In this document: piece by piece, positions 22,229 to 32,319 of the stretch
How positions within the stretch are numbered: the stretch's first letter is position 1
Layout of the letters: the number at the start of each line of letters is the position of its first letter
DNA from: Neoceratodus forsteri
Lineage: Eukaryota > Chordata > Ceratodontiformes > Ceratodontidae
Reading direction: 5' to 3'
DNA length: 64,000 nucleotides
Assembly: GCA_016271365.2 (NCBI GenBank)
Contig: CM028131.1
Coordinates: 173,914,501-173,978,500 of the forward strand
Position numbers and translations under genes: made by a program
The notes under the pieces: model-generated
What the model was told of the DNA's origin: nothing
Seen by the model: only the letters and a program-made list of their open reading frames with translations
Databases searched by the model: none

Positions 22229-23795
22229 ATGACCGAGCAGGTTGTTGGAGAGGAGGAAAACAGTGGTGGGAGGAGGAGGAGGCCGAACTTTACAAAGGCT
22301 AAAACCAAGGCCCTGTTCAAGGCCTACCTGGATCAAAGAGCCACTGTTCAGTGGACGGCGGGAAACCCCTCAGGCCTGTGCTGCTGCATGGGAGGAGGTG
22401 GCACATACCGTGAACCTGCATGGCAGCCACCAGCGCTCCGTGCAGGAGTGTAAGAAGAGAAGATGTGCACGGACAGGAGGAGGGTAAAGGAGAAGGTGGC
22501 TGCCATCAGGGCAGCACATGCTGCAACAGGTGGAGGACAGCTGGAGGTGGTGCAGCTGACCCCAGCGGAGGAGAGGCTTGCTGGAAGCATGCAGCGCAGT
22601 GCCATTGAGGGTGTTCTGGGTGGTGGCTTCCAGACAGGTGGTGGCCCATCACTGCATGGTAAGTCATGGTCTGTCTATGGGGGGCAGGGTAGGTCACACA
22701 CACTAACGTGACCTTGCTTTCCCTTACAGATCCTGAGCATCTGCATGGGTCAGTGGTGGTGGGCCTGTCCATTGCGGACAGTCAGATGGAGCCGGAGGTG
22801 GGACCATCCACCTCCACAGGTATATGTGGAGCATTGCGACAGTGGGGCCGCCTGGCTGTCCACACTGATGTCATTGTAACAGGTGTGGAGGAAGCTCTGC
22901 CTGTGTCCCAGCATGCTGGTGTCCACAGATGCCAGCACGCTGTGGCTGTGGCCGGGGCAGAGTCTGGCACCAGTGATGATGACACGACCATCATGGGCAG
23001 TGACACGTGGGTGCCATGGGATGGCCACACAGCAGGGCAATTTGCTCCCATGGCTGTGGGTGGTGCTGCCATGGAGGCATGCATGTCAGTACAGTCCCAG
23101 GCTGTGCCTGTCAGCACCAGTGGGGCAGCACTGGTGTCTGTTCAGGACAGTGGGACTGTTGTGGCCACTGCGGTGGCACCACTGAGCCCTGGGGTGCGGC
23201 AGCCAGATGGGCAGCATCAGCAGTCGCCCAATGGGCTTGGGGGTACAGGGTTCAGCGGCGGCATCTGTGCACCACCTGTGGATATGCCCAGACCTGGTCC
23301 TGTTGTGCAGCACCCACCCTCAAAAGGGTGCTGAACAGCAGGGCCTTGCACACCCTGAGGGACAGGATGCCGAGGAGGCTGATGACCTCTTGGATGAGCA
23401 CACCTGCCTACTGCGAGCATTGGTCCAGCAGCAGATGCGGCTTGCAACGTCCATGGATGCACTGTGTGTGGCTCTGGAGTGGGCAGAGGAGCATCGCAAG
23501 CAGGGACACCGCACTGATCCTGGCAGGAATGGACCATTTGTGGGAGGATGTGACCGCTGCCATTGACAGGCATGCACAGGCATTCATTGCTGTCATGGCC
23601 ACAATGGGCACACAGTCAGGTGCCCATGCATCGCAGACACCATGCAGTGCACTATCCACCCCCCTGTTCCCGGCATCGTGTGACTCCCACCCTGTCAACA
23701 CTGGGTTCAGCAGTGGGCATCCCGAGCACTCCTGGTGCAAGCATGTTCAGTGTGCTGCAGACCCCTGCACGAGCACAGTCGCATTCATGCAGTGA
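22229..23795 (+). pseudogene. NAIF1-like Myb/SANT protein of Harbinger (gene 2)
   Basis: Resembles the Myb-like partner protein that brings Harbinger nuclease to the nucleus and to transposon ends. Starting at MTEQVVGEEENSGGRRRR, the first frame reads RPNFTKAKTKALFKAYLDQR. A shifted frame continues ACAAAWEEVAHTVNLHG and RSVQECKKR, and the third (from 22463) reads VKEKVAAIRAAHAATGGG and VVQLTPAEERLAG. The F-T-x-x-E/K-T, W-x-x-V/I and KEKVAA-x-x-x-x-x-ATGGG pattern is that of NAIF1-type proteins. A phase-1 intron of 71 bp is clear: GTAAGT donor at 22659, CTAAC branch-like site, TTACAG acceptor ending 22729. It joins the frame exactly into DPEHLHGS. The rest is a Ser/Val/Gly linker and a helical tail near 23350-23600 (LVQQQMRLATSMDALCVALE; LILAGMDHLWEDVTAAIDRH), split by frameshifts. 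Confidence 0.78.
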
Positions 23796-24419
23796 AACCT
23801 CTGGGGGACCATCGGTGCCACTCCATGAGGCCAGTGGTCAGCCTGCCAGTGCTGGTGGGTCTCGGGTGGGGCCACCCATGCATCCGTGGTGGCCGTGGCA
23901 CTGTGTTGCTTGACTGACCTGTCTCCCAGCTTGGCTACTGTCTGGTGCTGCCCTGTGTGCATTGTGTGTTTCAGTGGGCAGTGCATGGGTGGGTACCCGG
24001 CCCTGCATGCAGACACACAGTCCACCTGCACACCCTCCCGGCTGCTGTCCACAGTTGCGTGTGCATGATGATACCTGCATTGTGCTGTACACCTATGTGC
24101 AATGGTGCTCAGCATCTGACACACGCACATGGACAGGCAGTGGGCGTGGTGGCCTGTGGACATGTGTGTTGCTAGGGTGTACATTCTGGGTCGGTGTGCC
24201 TTCTGCCCTCTATGCATGTTTGTTGCATTGTGTGTGAGCGTGTGTGTGTGTCCTTCGGTGTGGCATGTTAATCCACATCCATCCCTGGTTGTGTGTGTGC
24301 CTCTGTGCCCTGCCACTTCCCTTGATGACATGCACCCCCGGTGTGTGTCCATGCGTGTTTGTGGGTTGTGTCTTGGCCACTGGTGGTTGCGCATGGCCCC
24401 ATGACTTACCTGGGTTGGC
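23796..24419. other. TG-rich spacer between convergent Harbinger genes
   Basis: TGTG, GTGC and CTGT words dominate, the complement of the CA-rich left arm. Many frames are open through composition alone, and no domain is visible. A poly(A) signal for either flanking gene is not obvious. Confidence 0.6.
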
Positions 24420-25633
24420 TGAAGTGCTCCTCCGTGGTGGTGTCCCAGTGCAGCTGTGCCAGCCGGATCAGTCGGGGGTCCCATCATCCAAGGGAGGGTT
24501 GCCCATCACCATCATCACCGGCGTCCCCATCGTCCCCATTGTCCCCATTGCTGTCCCCCTCTTCGACCTGTATGGCTATCCCACATTCGCTGGCCATGTT
24601 GTGCAGGATGCAACAGGCCAGGAATATCCCGGAGGCCTTTGAGGGGCTGTACTGTAGGGCACCGCCAGAGGTGTCTAGGCAACAGAAACATGCCTTCAGC
24701 ATCCTGAACACCCGCTCGATGACATTACATGTGGTGGCATGTGCTTCATTGTAGCATTGCTGCGATGGGGTCGTGGGCCACTGGTAGGGTGTGAGCAGTC
24801 AGGGACGGAGTGGGTATCCACTGTCACCTGTGTGTAGAGGGTGGAGGTTAGTTTGGTGATCAGCATCGCCCTGCCCCAGGCCATGTAGGCCACTAACCAT
24901 GCCACCCCAGGCCCTATGATTGTCCATGTGGTTTGCATACTCTCCCAGTAGGTGTCCAGTGGGGATGTCCCCACTCTCGAATCTGTGGCACGGTGCCGAC
25001 TGGTGCCAGATGAAAGAATCATGTGCTTCCCCAGGGTGCGTGGCACAGACATTGATGATGCGCCCCCTGGCATCGCACGCCACCTGGCAGTTGATGCTGG
25101 ATAACCCTTGCAATTTATGTATGCAGCCCCTCGGGCAAGGTGGTGTGTGATGGCCACATGGGTGTAGTCTATTGCCCCTAGCATGCCAAGCATACATGCT
25201 ACCCTGTGGAACTCCTGTATGTTTGCTGTGCATTCCACCGCTGTGCTGGAAATGGATGTACTCCTCAGCAGGCAGTGCGCTGAGGAATTGGGTGAGGTGG
25301 CGTGACATGGCCGACTGGGTTATGCCTGTGGTGTCCCCAATTGGTCTCTGGAAGGTACCTGTGGTGAGCAAGCATGCAGGCTGTTACCTTGGTCTCCACT
25401 GACAGGGCATGGCTCCGTCGTGTGGGTGCCTGCATCACATCACTGCACAGCTCACAGAGCTGCCTTAGAATTGCCCTGTTCAGGCAGTACCAGCCCACAA
25501 TATCAGTATCAGTGTACAGCTCAAAGTTGGTGCGGGCTCAGTACTGCTTGTTGGGGGCATACCACCGACAGGCCCTTCCATGGACACGTCCCCCTGCCGC
25601 CCGCCGTCTCACCCCCCTCATTACGGCCTCCAT
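24420..25633 (-). pseudogene. HARBI1-like: HARBI1-type DDE nuclease (transposase) of Harbinger
   Basis: DDE-superfamily nuclease that cuts at Harbinger ends. From ATG 25633 the minus strand reads MEAVMRGVRRRAAGGR, then AILRQLCELCSDVMQAPTRR and SHALSVETKVTACML, and in the next frame GTFQRPIGDTTGITQSAMSR and HLTQFLSALPAEEYIHF (helix-turn-helix region). The catalytic block follows: GMLGAIDYTHVAI (first Asp), CDARGRIINV then HPGEAHDSFIW (second Asp), GDSGYPL, and EAHATTCNVIERVFRMLKA (the Glu). The C-terminal part reads ASGIFLACCILHNMASECG and then an Asp/Gly-rich tail. RLAQLHWDTTTEEHF near 24460-24420 may be the last segment. All three catalytic acids survive, but they lie in three different frames, so the gene is dead. 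It is convergent with gene 2. Confidence 0.88.
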
Positions 25634-25979
25634 TGTAGAAGGTGGCACTGGCCATGTCCCTGGCTTGTGTTCACCCCCCCTGGCAGCTGTTGCTGTATTC
25701 CCCCGCTGTCCTGGCTGCTACCTCCCCTGCACCGGGTACACCTACCTGTGCTGGCCTCTGTGCTGTGTGGCTCCCCACACCTTCCCTGTGCCTGGCTCTT
25801 CAGAGTGACCTTTCCCTGGCCTGCCCTGTTTGTGCCTTCTGCCCTGTCTGTCTGCCTCTGACACATGTGGCTTCTCTGTAGCGTTCTTGCACCTCTCCCT
25901 TGCTCCCTTTTTATTTTGGCTTATTTCCGCTATGGCACAACTTCTGCTTGCTCCACTATTGAGCATGGTGTAAGTCTTT

Positions 25980-26175
25980 GAATATCACACTGCACCATTT
26001 ATGCATGGTTCCTCCCCCTTCGGTTGTGCATGCCTTCATTATCATTGCATTGTTGCTCAGCATGATTTCAGGGGTGCAACTGCCTCCTGCTGAATATCGT
26101 AGAATGGCGCAATTTCGGACTTGCACAGGTGCAACCCTATTGCGCATGGCTCAACTCTTTTGAATATCTGGGCCA
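25980..26175. repeat. Harbinger right terminal and subterminal repeats
   Basis: GAATATC at 25980-25986, 26092-26098 and 26162-26168; the last lies in the terminal inverted repeat TTTGAATATCTGGGCC. The number of copies (three) mirrors the left end. Confidence 0.75.
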
Positions 26176-26250
26176 TGGTGTAACACTCCCATTTCACTTC
26201 CTCGGCACTTGGAAATTTTCTGGACACAAGACAGTTGCATTTTGTGTTCT
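26176..26250. repeat. Tandem repeat, about 150-bp unit (right part)
   Basis: Resumes the unit interrupted at 18524: TGGTGTAACACTCCCATTTC and CACTTCCTCGGCACTTGG. The next unit starts at about 26219 with TTCTGGACACAAGACAGTTG and fades by about 26250. Confidence 0.85.
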
Positions 26251-26279
26251 GTGATTGTGTGCACATAATGTGATTCTTA

Positions 26280-26830
26280 AATGATAAATTAAAGCACCAG
26301 TGCAACAATGTGGTGAAAATTTTGACCTACTTTTTTATGCTATTTTGCACTGCCAGCCACTAGTTACCTCTTGAGTCTGACTTGCATGATTCCCTTCTTT
26401 TCACAATTTGTGTCTGCTTTACTACTTTTTATCATGTCCAAAAAAAAAGGAGCACACCTTTTAATATGACTCTGACTGGGTTTTCATCACTATTTGCAGC
26501 TGTTTTTGAATAAATATTGTTCTGTGAGGTCATAAAACACTGCCTGCTGCATAACTGATAATTTTACAACAGAAGTAATAAATAACAACTGATGGAGAAA
26601 ACTAGCGGAAAATACTGACGAAGACCTGGTCCACACCGTAGTAAAAGGAGTGCCCCTTTTATTATTTCAGACATGAAAAAAGTACTAAAGCAGACTCAAA
26701 TACTGGAAAAATTGTATCATACAAGTCAGGAGGTAAGTAAAGTGGCAATGTAAAATAGCATAAAAAAGTATAGGTAAAAATGTTCACCAGATTGTTGCTC
26801 TGCTGCTTTAATGTCTATTTCAAAAAAGAA
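26280..26830. repeat. Inverted repeat with about 190-bp arms
   Basis: Left arm about 26280-26474, right arm about 26632-26830. Matching pairs include CTTTTTTATGCTATTTTGCA near 26327 against its complement near 26752, GTCTGCTTTACTACTTTTT at about 26411 against the complement of AAAAAGTACTAAAGCAGAC near 26679, and AGGAGCACACCTTTTA against TAAAAGGAGTGCCCCTTTTA. The arms are about 80% alike by eye, with a spacer of about 150 bp. No ORF. Foldback or MITE-like. Confidence 0.8.
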
Positions 26831-26842
26831 ATATTTCTGGAA

Positions 26843-27508
26843 CTTCAGTAATGTTTACTTTGTGTCGTGACTCATGATTTGAAGTGTTTTGCAAAAAGCA
26901 TGACAAAGCAAAGTAGTATGTTGTGTTAAACTGAATGTGTGCCATCAGTGTTCTTTCCTGTGTGTGCAGACATTGTCCAGCTTCGTGCAAACATATATAT
27001 GGTGTGACTTGTTGCAGTATGTCAAGAATAAAGAGAAGAAAGAATATAAGACGTATATTTTATTTGTACCATCAGCACCAGTGGAGTAAGTGATATGATT
27101 TTTTTTCAGAGGTATCAGGTCATTGTGCACCTTAGCCACTCACAGTGTACACACGACTTTGCAGAGATCATAGCACATAAAACACATGCTTTCCTAAAAG
27201 TCATGTGTGCAGTATGTGACTAAGGTGCACTCTGGCCAGACATCTCTGAAAAAATATTGTATCACTTAGTCCGCTGATGATGATGGTGACAATAAAATAT
27301 ACGTTATTCTAATCAATATTCTTTATACCATAAACACTGCAACAAGTCAGCAATATATGTTTGCAAGAAGCTGTACACTGTCTGATGTCACACACACACA
27401 CATAGGAAACAACACTGACTGCACACATGCAATTTACACATCATACTTACACTGCTCACACCAGCTTTTCCACAACCGCTCCACAACAGAAAGTAAACAT
27501 CACTGAGG
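26843..27508. repeat. Inverted repeat with about 310-bp arms and short spacer
   Basis: Left arm about 26843-27170, right arm about 27197-27508. Paired landmarks: CAGTAATGTTTACTTTGTG against CACAACAGAAAGTAAACATC; CAGTGTTCTTTCCTGTGTG against the complement of CATAGGAAACAACACTGACT; GTGTGACTTGTTGCAGTATG against ACTGCAACAAGTCAGC; ACGTATATTTTATTTG against CAATAAAATATACG; and GTGCACCTTAG against CTAAGGTGCAC. The spacer is only about 26 bp. It directly abuts the previous inverted repeat. Confidence 0.85.
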
Positions 27509-27534
27509 CACTGGATTATAATAACAGGGCAATA

Positions 27535-27656
27535 AGGAGTATGTATGTCTGTACACTGCACCATCAGTTGCTTTCCTCTGCACCATCTCCTTCCTGTCAA
27601 TGTCCTTACAAAGGTGTGGCCTCCAGAACTGCATGCAGCACTCCAGGTGAAGCCCA
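27535..27656 (-). mobile_element. CR1 LINE fragment, minus strand
   Basis: The minus strand reads HLECCMQFWRPHLCKDIDRK and then EMVQRKATDGA, the conserved C-terminal block of CR1 ORF2. It meets the plus-strand CR1 head on at about 27657, which could be the inverted 5' segment of a twin-primed insertion or an independent fragment. Confidence 0.75.
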
Positions 27657-30258
27657 CAAGAGAGACAGGGAGGGCAGAAGGGAGGAGTAGCTCTCATGTA
27701 AGGGAAGAGATAAAAGCAACTGAACAAAAGAGTAAACAGGGAGGAGAGGAGGCACTGTGGGTCACCTTAGAGACTGGAAATGGCACCACAATCTGCACAG
27801 GGGTTGTATACAGACCCCCATGTCAGGGGGAGGGAATAGACAAGGATATGATAGAAGGCATACTTAGGATGGCAGAGAAAGGGGAGCTACTGTTGATGGG
27901 GGACCTTAATATGCCAGATGTTAACTGGAGCACCTTTGCTGCAGCCACATCCAAAAGCAGGGCCATTCTTGATGCCCTTCAGGTGGCAGGCCTCAGACAA
28001 CTAGTTTTGGAACCTACTCGTGAGGGAGCAATCTTAGACCTCGTATTCTCAAATGGGGACAGTGAGAGGATCTCAGATCTAGAAGTGGGTAGCCATTTGG
28101 GAACAAGTGACCACCAAACAGTGTGGTTCACAATAAACTCAGCTACAGAGTCAAGCCATACAAAAGTGAGGGTTGTGGACTTCAGGAGGGCTGACTTTGG
28201 CAAGATGGGAGAGTGTTTTAGAAAAGCACTAGCAAACAGGCTAGAAGGAGGGGTGGAGCAACAATGGGGAAATATCAAAACTGCCATCACAGAGGCAACA
28301 AGCCATTGTGTGAAGCAAATAAACAAATCAAAATGAAAGAAAAAGCCACTATGGTTCTCAAAAGAAGTGGCAGTGAAGGTTAGGGAGAAAAAGATAGCAT
28401 TTAGGAAGTAGAAGAAAACACAGAAGGAGCAGGACAGAGAACTGTACCAGTTAAGGTAGAAGGAAGCAGGGAGGGTAGTCAGAATAGCAAAGGCACAAAC
28501 TGAGGAAAAGATAGCCAACTCAGTTAAGAAGGGGGATAAAACCTTTTATAGGTATGTCAGGGAGAGTAGAAAGACATAGGGAGGAATAGTGAGGCTGAAT
28601 ACAATGGATGGTGGGTGGGCAGAGAGTGACAATGAAAAAGCAGGGATACTGAATGAATACTTCTGTTCAGTATTCACAAAAGAGGAAGTGGGGGAGGTGC
28701 CTAATCCAAGTAACAGAAGCACTCTGAGAGAGGGGGTCAATCCTAGTCCTTTCACAGAAGAAAGGGTTCTGAAAGAACTCCTAAAACTGAAGGTGGACAA
28801 AGCAATGGGGCCAGATGGAATTCACCCCAGAATTCTAAAAGAATTAAGTAGAGAACTAGTGACACCACTGACTACCCTTTATAACAAATCATGGGAGGAT
28901 GGTGTGGTACCTGAGGACTGGAAGAAGGCTGATGTGTTTCCCCTTCACAAAAGTGGGAGCAAGACAGAGGCAGGAAACTACAGACCTGTCAGTTTGACCT
29001 CTGTGGTAGGGAAAGTGATGGAATCACTTCTGAAGGAAAAAATTGTTCAGTACCTAGAGGCCAGTGGGGCACAGGACCCAAGGCAGCATGGGTTCACAGT
29101 GGGAAGGTCATGTCAGATGAATCTAATTGATTTCTTTGACTGGGTGACCAAAGTAGTAGACCAGGTAGGGGCTGTGGACATGGCCTACCTAGACTTTAGC
29201 AAGGCATTTGACACGGTCCCACACAAAAGATTAGTAGGCAAATTAACTAGCCTTGGAGTGGGTCCCAGGGCAGTAGCTTGGGTAAAACATTGGCTGAACA
29301 ACAGGACACAGAAGATAATTGTAAATGGAGTCCACTCTGAAGAAAGAGGGGTTACTAGTGGGGTACCACAGGGTTCAGTACTGGGCCCAGTCCTTTTTAA
29401 TGTCTTTATAAGTGACATTGTAAAGGGACTGGAAGGAAAAGTATGCCTCTTTGCAGATGACACAAAGATCTGCAACAGGGATGATACACAAGGAGGCATG
29501 GAAAGGATGAGAAGGGACTTGGCAAGGTTGGAGGAATGGTCAGAAGTATGGCAGCTTGGATTCAATGCAAAGAAGTGCAAAGTAATGCACCTGGGAAACA
29601 AAAACCCAGGGGAAGATTACACAATGGGTGGGGAGGTAGTAACAACAACAAAAATGGAAAGGGACCTGGGGTAATCATATCAGATGACCTTAAGGTGGGC
29701 AAGCAATGTGAGAAGGTGGTAGGGAGGGCTGGGGGGATACTGGGATGTATAGGGAGAGGCATCACCAGCAGAAAACAGGAAGTTGTTATCCCCCTGAACA
29801 GACAGTTGGTGAGACCCCATCTGGAGTACTGCGTCCAGTTCTGGAGACCCCATCTCCGCAAGGACGTAGACAGGATGGAGGCAGTTCAGAGAAGGGCAAC
29901 TAAAATAGTGCATGGTCTGCAAGAGAAGCCATATGAGGAGAGGCTAAATATGTATACCCTTGAGGAAAGGAGGGAGAGGGGGGACATGATAGAAATGTTT
30001 AAGTACCTCAGTAGAATCAACAAAGTCCAAGAAGGTAGCATCTTTCAGAAAAAGAGATGTGCAAGAACAAGGGGACACAATTTGAAGATAGAGGGGGGAT
30101 GGCTCAGGGGCAAGGTGACGAAGTATTTTTTCACAGAGATGGTGGTGGACACATGAAACAGCTTTCCTGAGGAGGTTGTGGGGTCTAAAACTGTGGGAGA
30201 ATTCAAGAATGCATGGGACAGAAATAAGACAATTCTTGTGGGGGGTAGGAAGAAATAG
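27657..30258 (+). pseudogene. CR1 ORF2: endonuclease and reverse transcriptase
   Basis: Nicks target DNA and copies its own RNA into it. The endonuclease part is open to 28336 and shows TTICTGVVYRPP, LLLMGDLNMPDVNWS, AILDLVFSNGDSERIS and GTSDHQTVWF (the SDH catalytic pair). A region with a stop and frame changes (28336-28588) follows. The reverse transcriptase (28589-29674) has KAMGPDGIHPRILKEL, NYRPVSLTSVVGKVMES, DFSKAFDTVPHKRL, GVPQGSVLGPVLFN and FADD (29450-29461), all intact. A frame change near 29600 leads into the C-terminal block LEYCVQFWRPHLRKD and KKRCARTRGHNLKIEGG. The reading ends with GGRKK and a stop at about 30258. Two or three lesions separate it from an open ORF2, so it is relatively young. 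Confidence 0.9.
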
Positions 30259-30375
30259 GCTGTTGGTTAAATAGGATCTGCAGCTTATCCTCTAGGTAGG
30301 GAAATGGGCAGACTAGGTGGGCCAAGTGATCCTTATCTGCCGTCAAAGTCTATGTTTCTATGTATGTTTCTATGT
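27657..30375 (+). mobile_element. CR1-type LINE, near-complete ORF2 and 3' UTR
   Basis: Covers most of the endonuclease domain, the complete reverse transcriptase and the C-terminal domain. The CR1 3' UTR follows, with GGGAAATGGGCAGACTAGGT and terminal TATGTTTC repeats up to about 30375. It lacks ORF1 and the 5' UTR. It is the best preserved CR1 here. Confidence 0.9.
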
Positions 30376-31260
30376 TTTGTATAGTGGAACCAGTACCTTC
30401 CTCCTTTTGCTTGTGATACCCCTTCCTATGCAACCCAACAGCCCACTGGCCTTCCCCTCCACTTTTGCTGCCACCTTGATTGCCTTCAGGTCATCTGTGA
30501 TAATGACCCCCTGATCTCTTTCCTCTTTGGTGACTGACAACAGTGCCATCCCATCCTGTAGCTCTCTCCCAGGTTCCTACTCCCCATGTGCATGATTTTG
30601 TACTTCTTTGCATTAAACCTCAGTTGCCACACCTCCAACCATCTTTCCAACCTTTCTAGGTCTTTTTGTATCCTTCCCAGTCCCTCTGGAGTACCAACTC
30701 TGTGGCAGATCTTGGTGTCATCTGCAGACAAGCAAGCCTTCCCCTCCAGCCCTTCTGCAATGTCGCTGATGAAGACATTGAAGAGAACTGGCCCCAGAAC
30801 TGAACCCTGAGGTACCCCACTGATAACTTCGATTTATTCTAACTGGGTTCCATTTACCACTACCCTCTGCATGCTGTCCCTCAGCCAATTACTAACCCAG
30901 TTCACCACCTTGTGGCCCAACCCTAGCCTACCCAGTTTGTTGACCAGCCTTCTATGTGGAACGATATCGAAGGCTTTGCTGAAATCTAGGTAGACGACAT
31001 CTACTGCTCCCCTTGGTCCACCATCTTTGTCACCCAGTCAAAGAAATTAATTAGATTTGTTTCAAAGGACCTTCCTGCTGTGAATCCATGATGCCTTGGA
31101 TCTTGCACTCCTATGGATTCCAGGTGTTCCAAAATCTGTTCCTTAAGGACTGTCTCCATGATCTTACCCATTACTGACATCAGACTGACTGGCCTGTAGT
31201 TCCCTGCCTCCTGTTTGCTGCCACTCTTGTAAAGGGATGGTTGTTTTCCTGTGTTCATTT
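30376..31260 (-). mobile_element. CR1 LINE fragment, minus strand, truncated at both ends
   Basis: The minus strand reads LYKSGSKQEAGNYRPVSLMS, KIMETVLKEQILEHLES, GFTAGRSFETNLINFFDWVT and SADDTKICHRVGTPEGL (the FADD motif is altered to SADD). It stops in the C-terminal region at about 30376, where the plus-strand CR1 ends. It is more diverged than that neighbour, so it is a different copy and not simply the inverted half of it. Confidence 0.85.
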
Positions 31261-32010
31261 TATATACCCTATAATTGCGTATGCCATATTTTCTTTATCA
31301 GAAGATTTCTTTAAGAGATGTTTTACATCATGGTTGGTAAGGTTAGGCAAATGATCCATAGACTTTGCCACTTTTAAGGATCAAATCAGATTAAGTTGAC
31401 TGGAGAGGAGATTCGATTAACTCTTTAACTCACCATCACTGCATTTTGTTTTCCATGTAGTAAATATAAGCAAAACTAAAGGATAATTAGAACAAAGCAA
31501 GAATGGATTATTTAGCCAGATATTTAAAGAGGTAGTTTGCCTCAAAACCTGATAACAAGTCAAGTATCTATACTTGAAAATTTATGTAGAAATGTAAAAT
31601 GCATAATTACAGTAACACTGCCTTGTAAATAAAAAAAACAATATGACCAGTATATGACATGCGATTAAAAAAAATGTAATAGCTAACTGACTAAGTGGAC
31701 CATGTTACTTATTACAACATGTCAAAGTAGTTTTAAATTATTCACAAGAAGGAGTGAAAGATGTTAAATGGCAAGGGCATTATACATTCGCTGAGCGATC
31801 TCAACAATCTATAGCCACATAAGTTATTTCCCTAAATATGATAGGTGTGCTATGTTGTATTGGATTGCACCTAAGTTTGTTAAGGCTAGGTAACTTCCCA
31901 GCATGCAATTTAAAAAGGCATTCATGTAATCAGAAGACACTCTAAAAAAAATCTGTGTAGTAAACAAATATTTTTTTGGCACTGTGTCTCACTGACAGCA
32001 TACCCCCAGC
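31261..32010. other. No gene recognised
   Basis: AT-rich, with no ORF above background and no recognisable repeat border. Confidence 0.45.
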
Positions 32011-32011
32011 A

Positions 32012-32318
32012 GGAGGGCATGTTAAATAATAAGTTCAATGTTTGGGGAATAGCAATGGGGTATTTAGTGCTTGTGTAACTTGCAGTACTTTTTGTGGCTT
32101 TACTCTATTCCATCCTTGAGTAGTAGGTATGTAGGCAGGAATTTGTAGAGAATAGAAGGCCCATGAACAAGGGTGAGAAGATCGCTGAAGAAGGAGGAGG
32201 AGAGGATGATAGTGGACAAAAAACACTCTTTAAGCAAGGGAGGTGTGTTAGTAGAGGGTTTAAGTAGAGGTTGGGGGAGGAGTGATTCCCCACATTGAAC
32301 CTTGGGATAAGCCCTCTT
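32012..32318. mobile_element. Short inverted-repeat element (deletion derivative of the 5-kb element)
   Basis: Starts GGAGGGCATGTTAA, then TTCAATGTTTGGGGAATA (about 32034). It ends GATTCCCCACATTGAACC and then AAGCCCTC (about 32283-32316), which is the inverted form. The first ~140 bp repeat at 32321, and the last ~100 bp (from about 32220) repeat at 37270-37370. It therefore has both ends of the neighbouring 5-kb element without its interior. Confidence 0.7.
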
Positions 32319-32319
32319 A

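Larger units (their letters stand above)
18525..26175. mobile_element. PIF/Harbinger DNA transposon, three-gene, 7.65 kb
   Basis: Bounded by GGCCAGATATTCAAA (18525-18539) and its near-exact inverted copy ending at 26175. The flanking repeat exists uninterrupted at 18217-18232 (GCATGTGGTGTAATGC), so the empty site is known and shows TGG duplicated on both sides (18522-18524 and 26176-26178). A 3-bp duplication is the PIF/Harbinger hallmark. The cargo is a minus-strand Myb-like gene, a divergent plus-strand NAIF1-like Myb gene and a minus-strand HARBI1-type nuclease. All three are broken by frameshifts. The spaces between genes are strongly strand-skewed (CA-rich at left, TG-rich at right). Confidence 0.88.

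Noticed and set aside
24236..24260. Short GTGTGTGT run as a regulatory Z-DNA element
   Set aside because: It is just part of the TG-rich composition of the spacer and too short to stand out.
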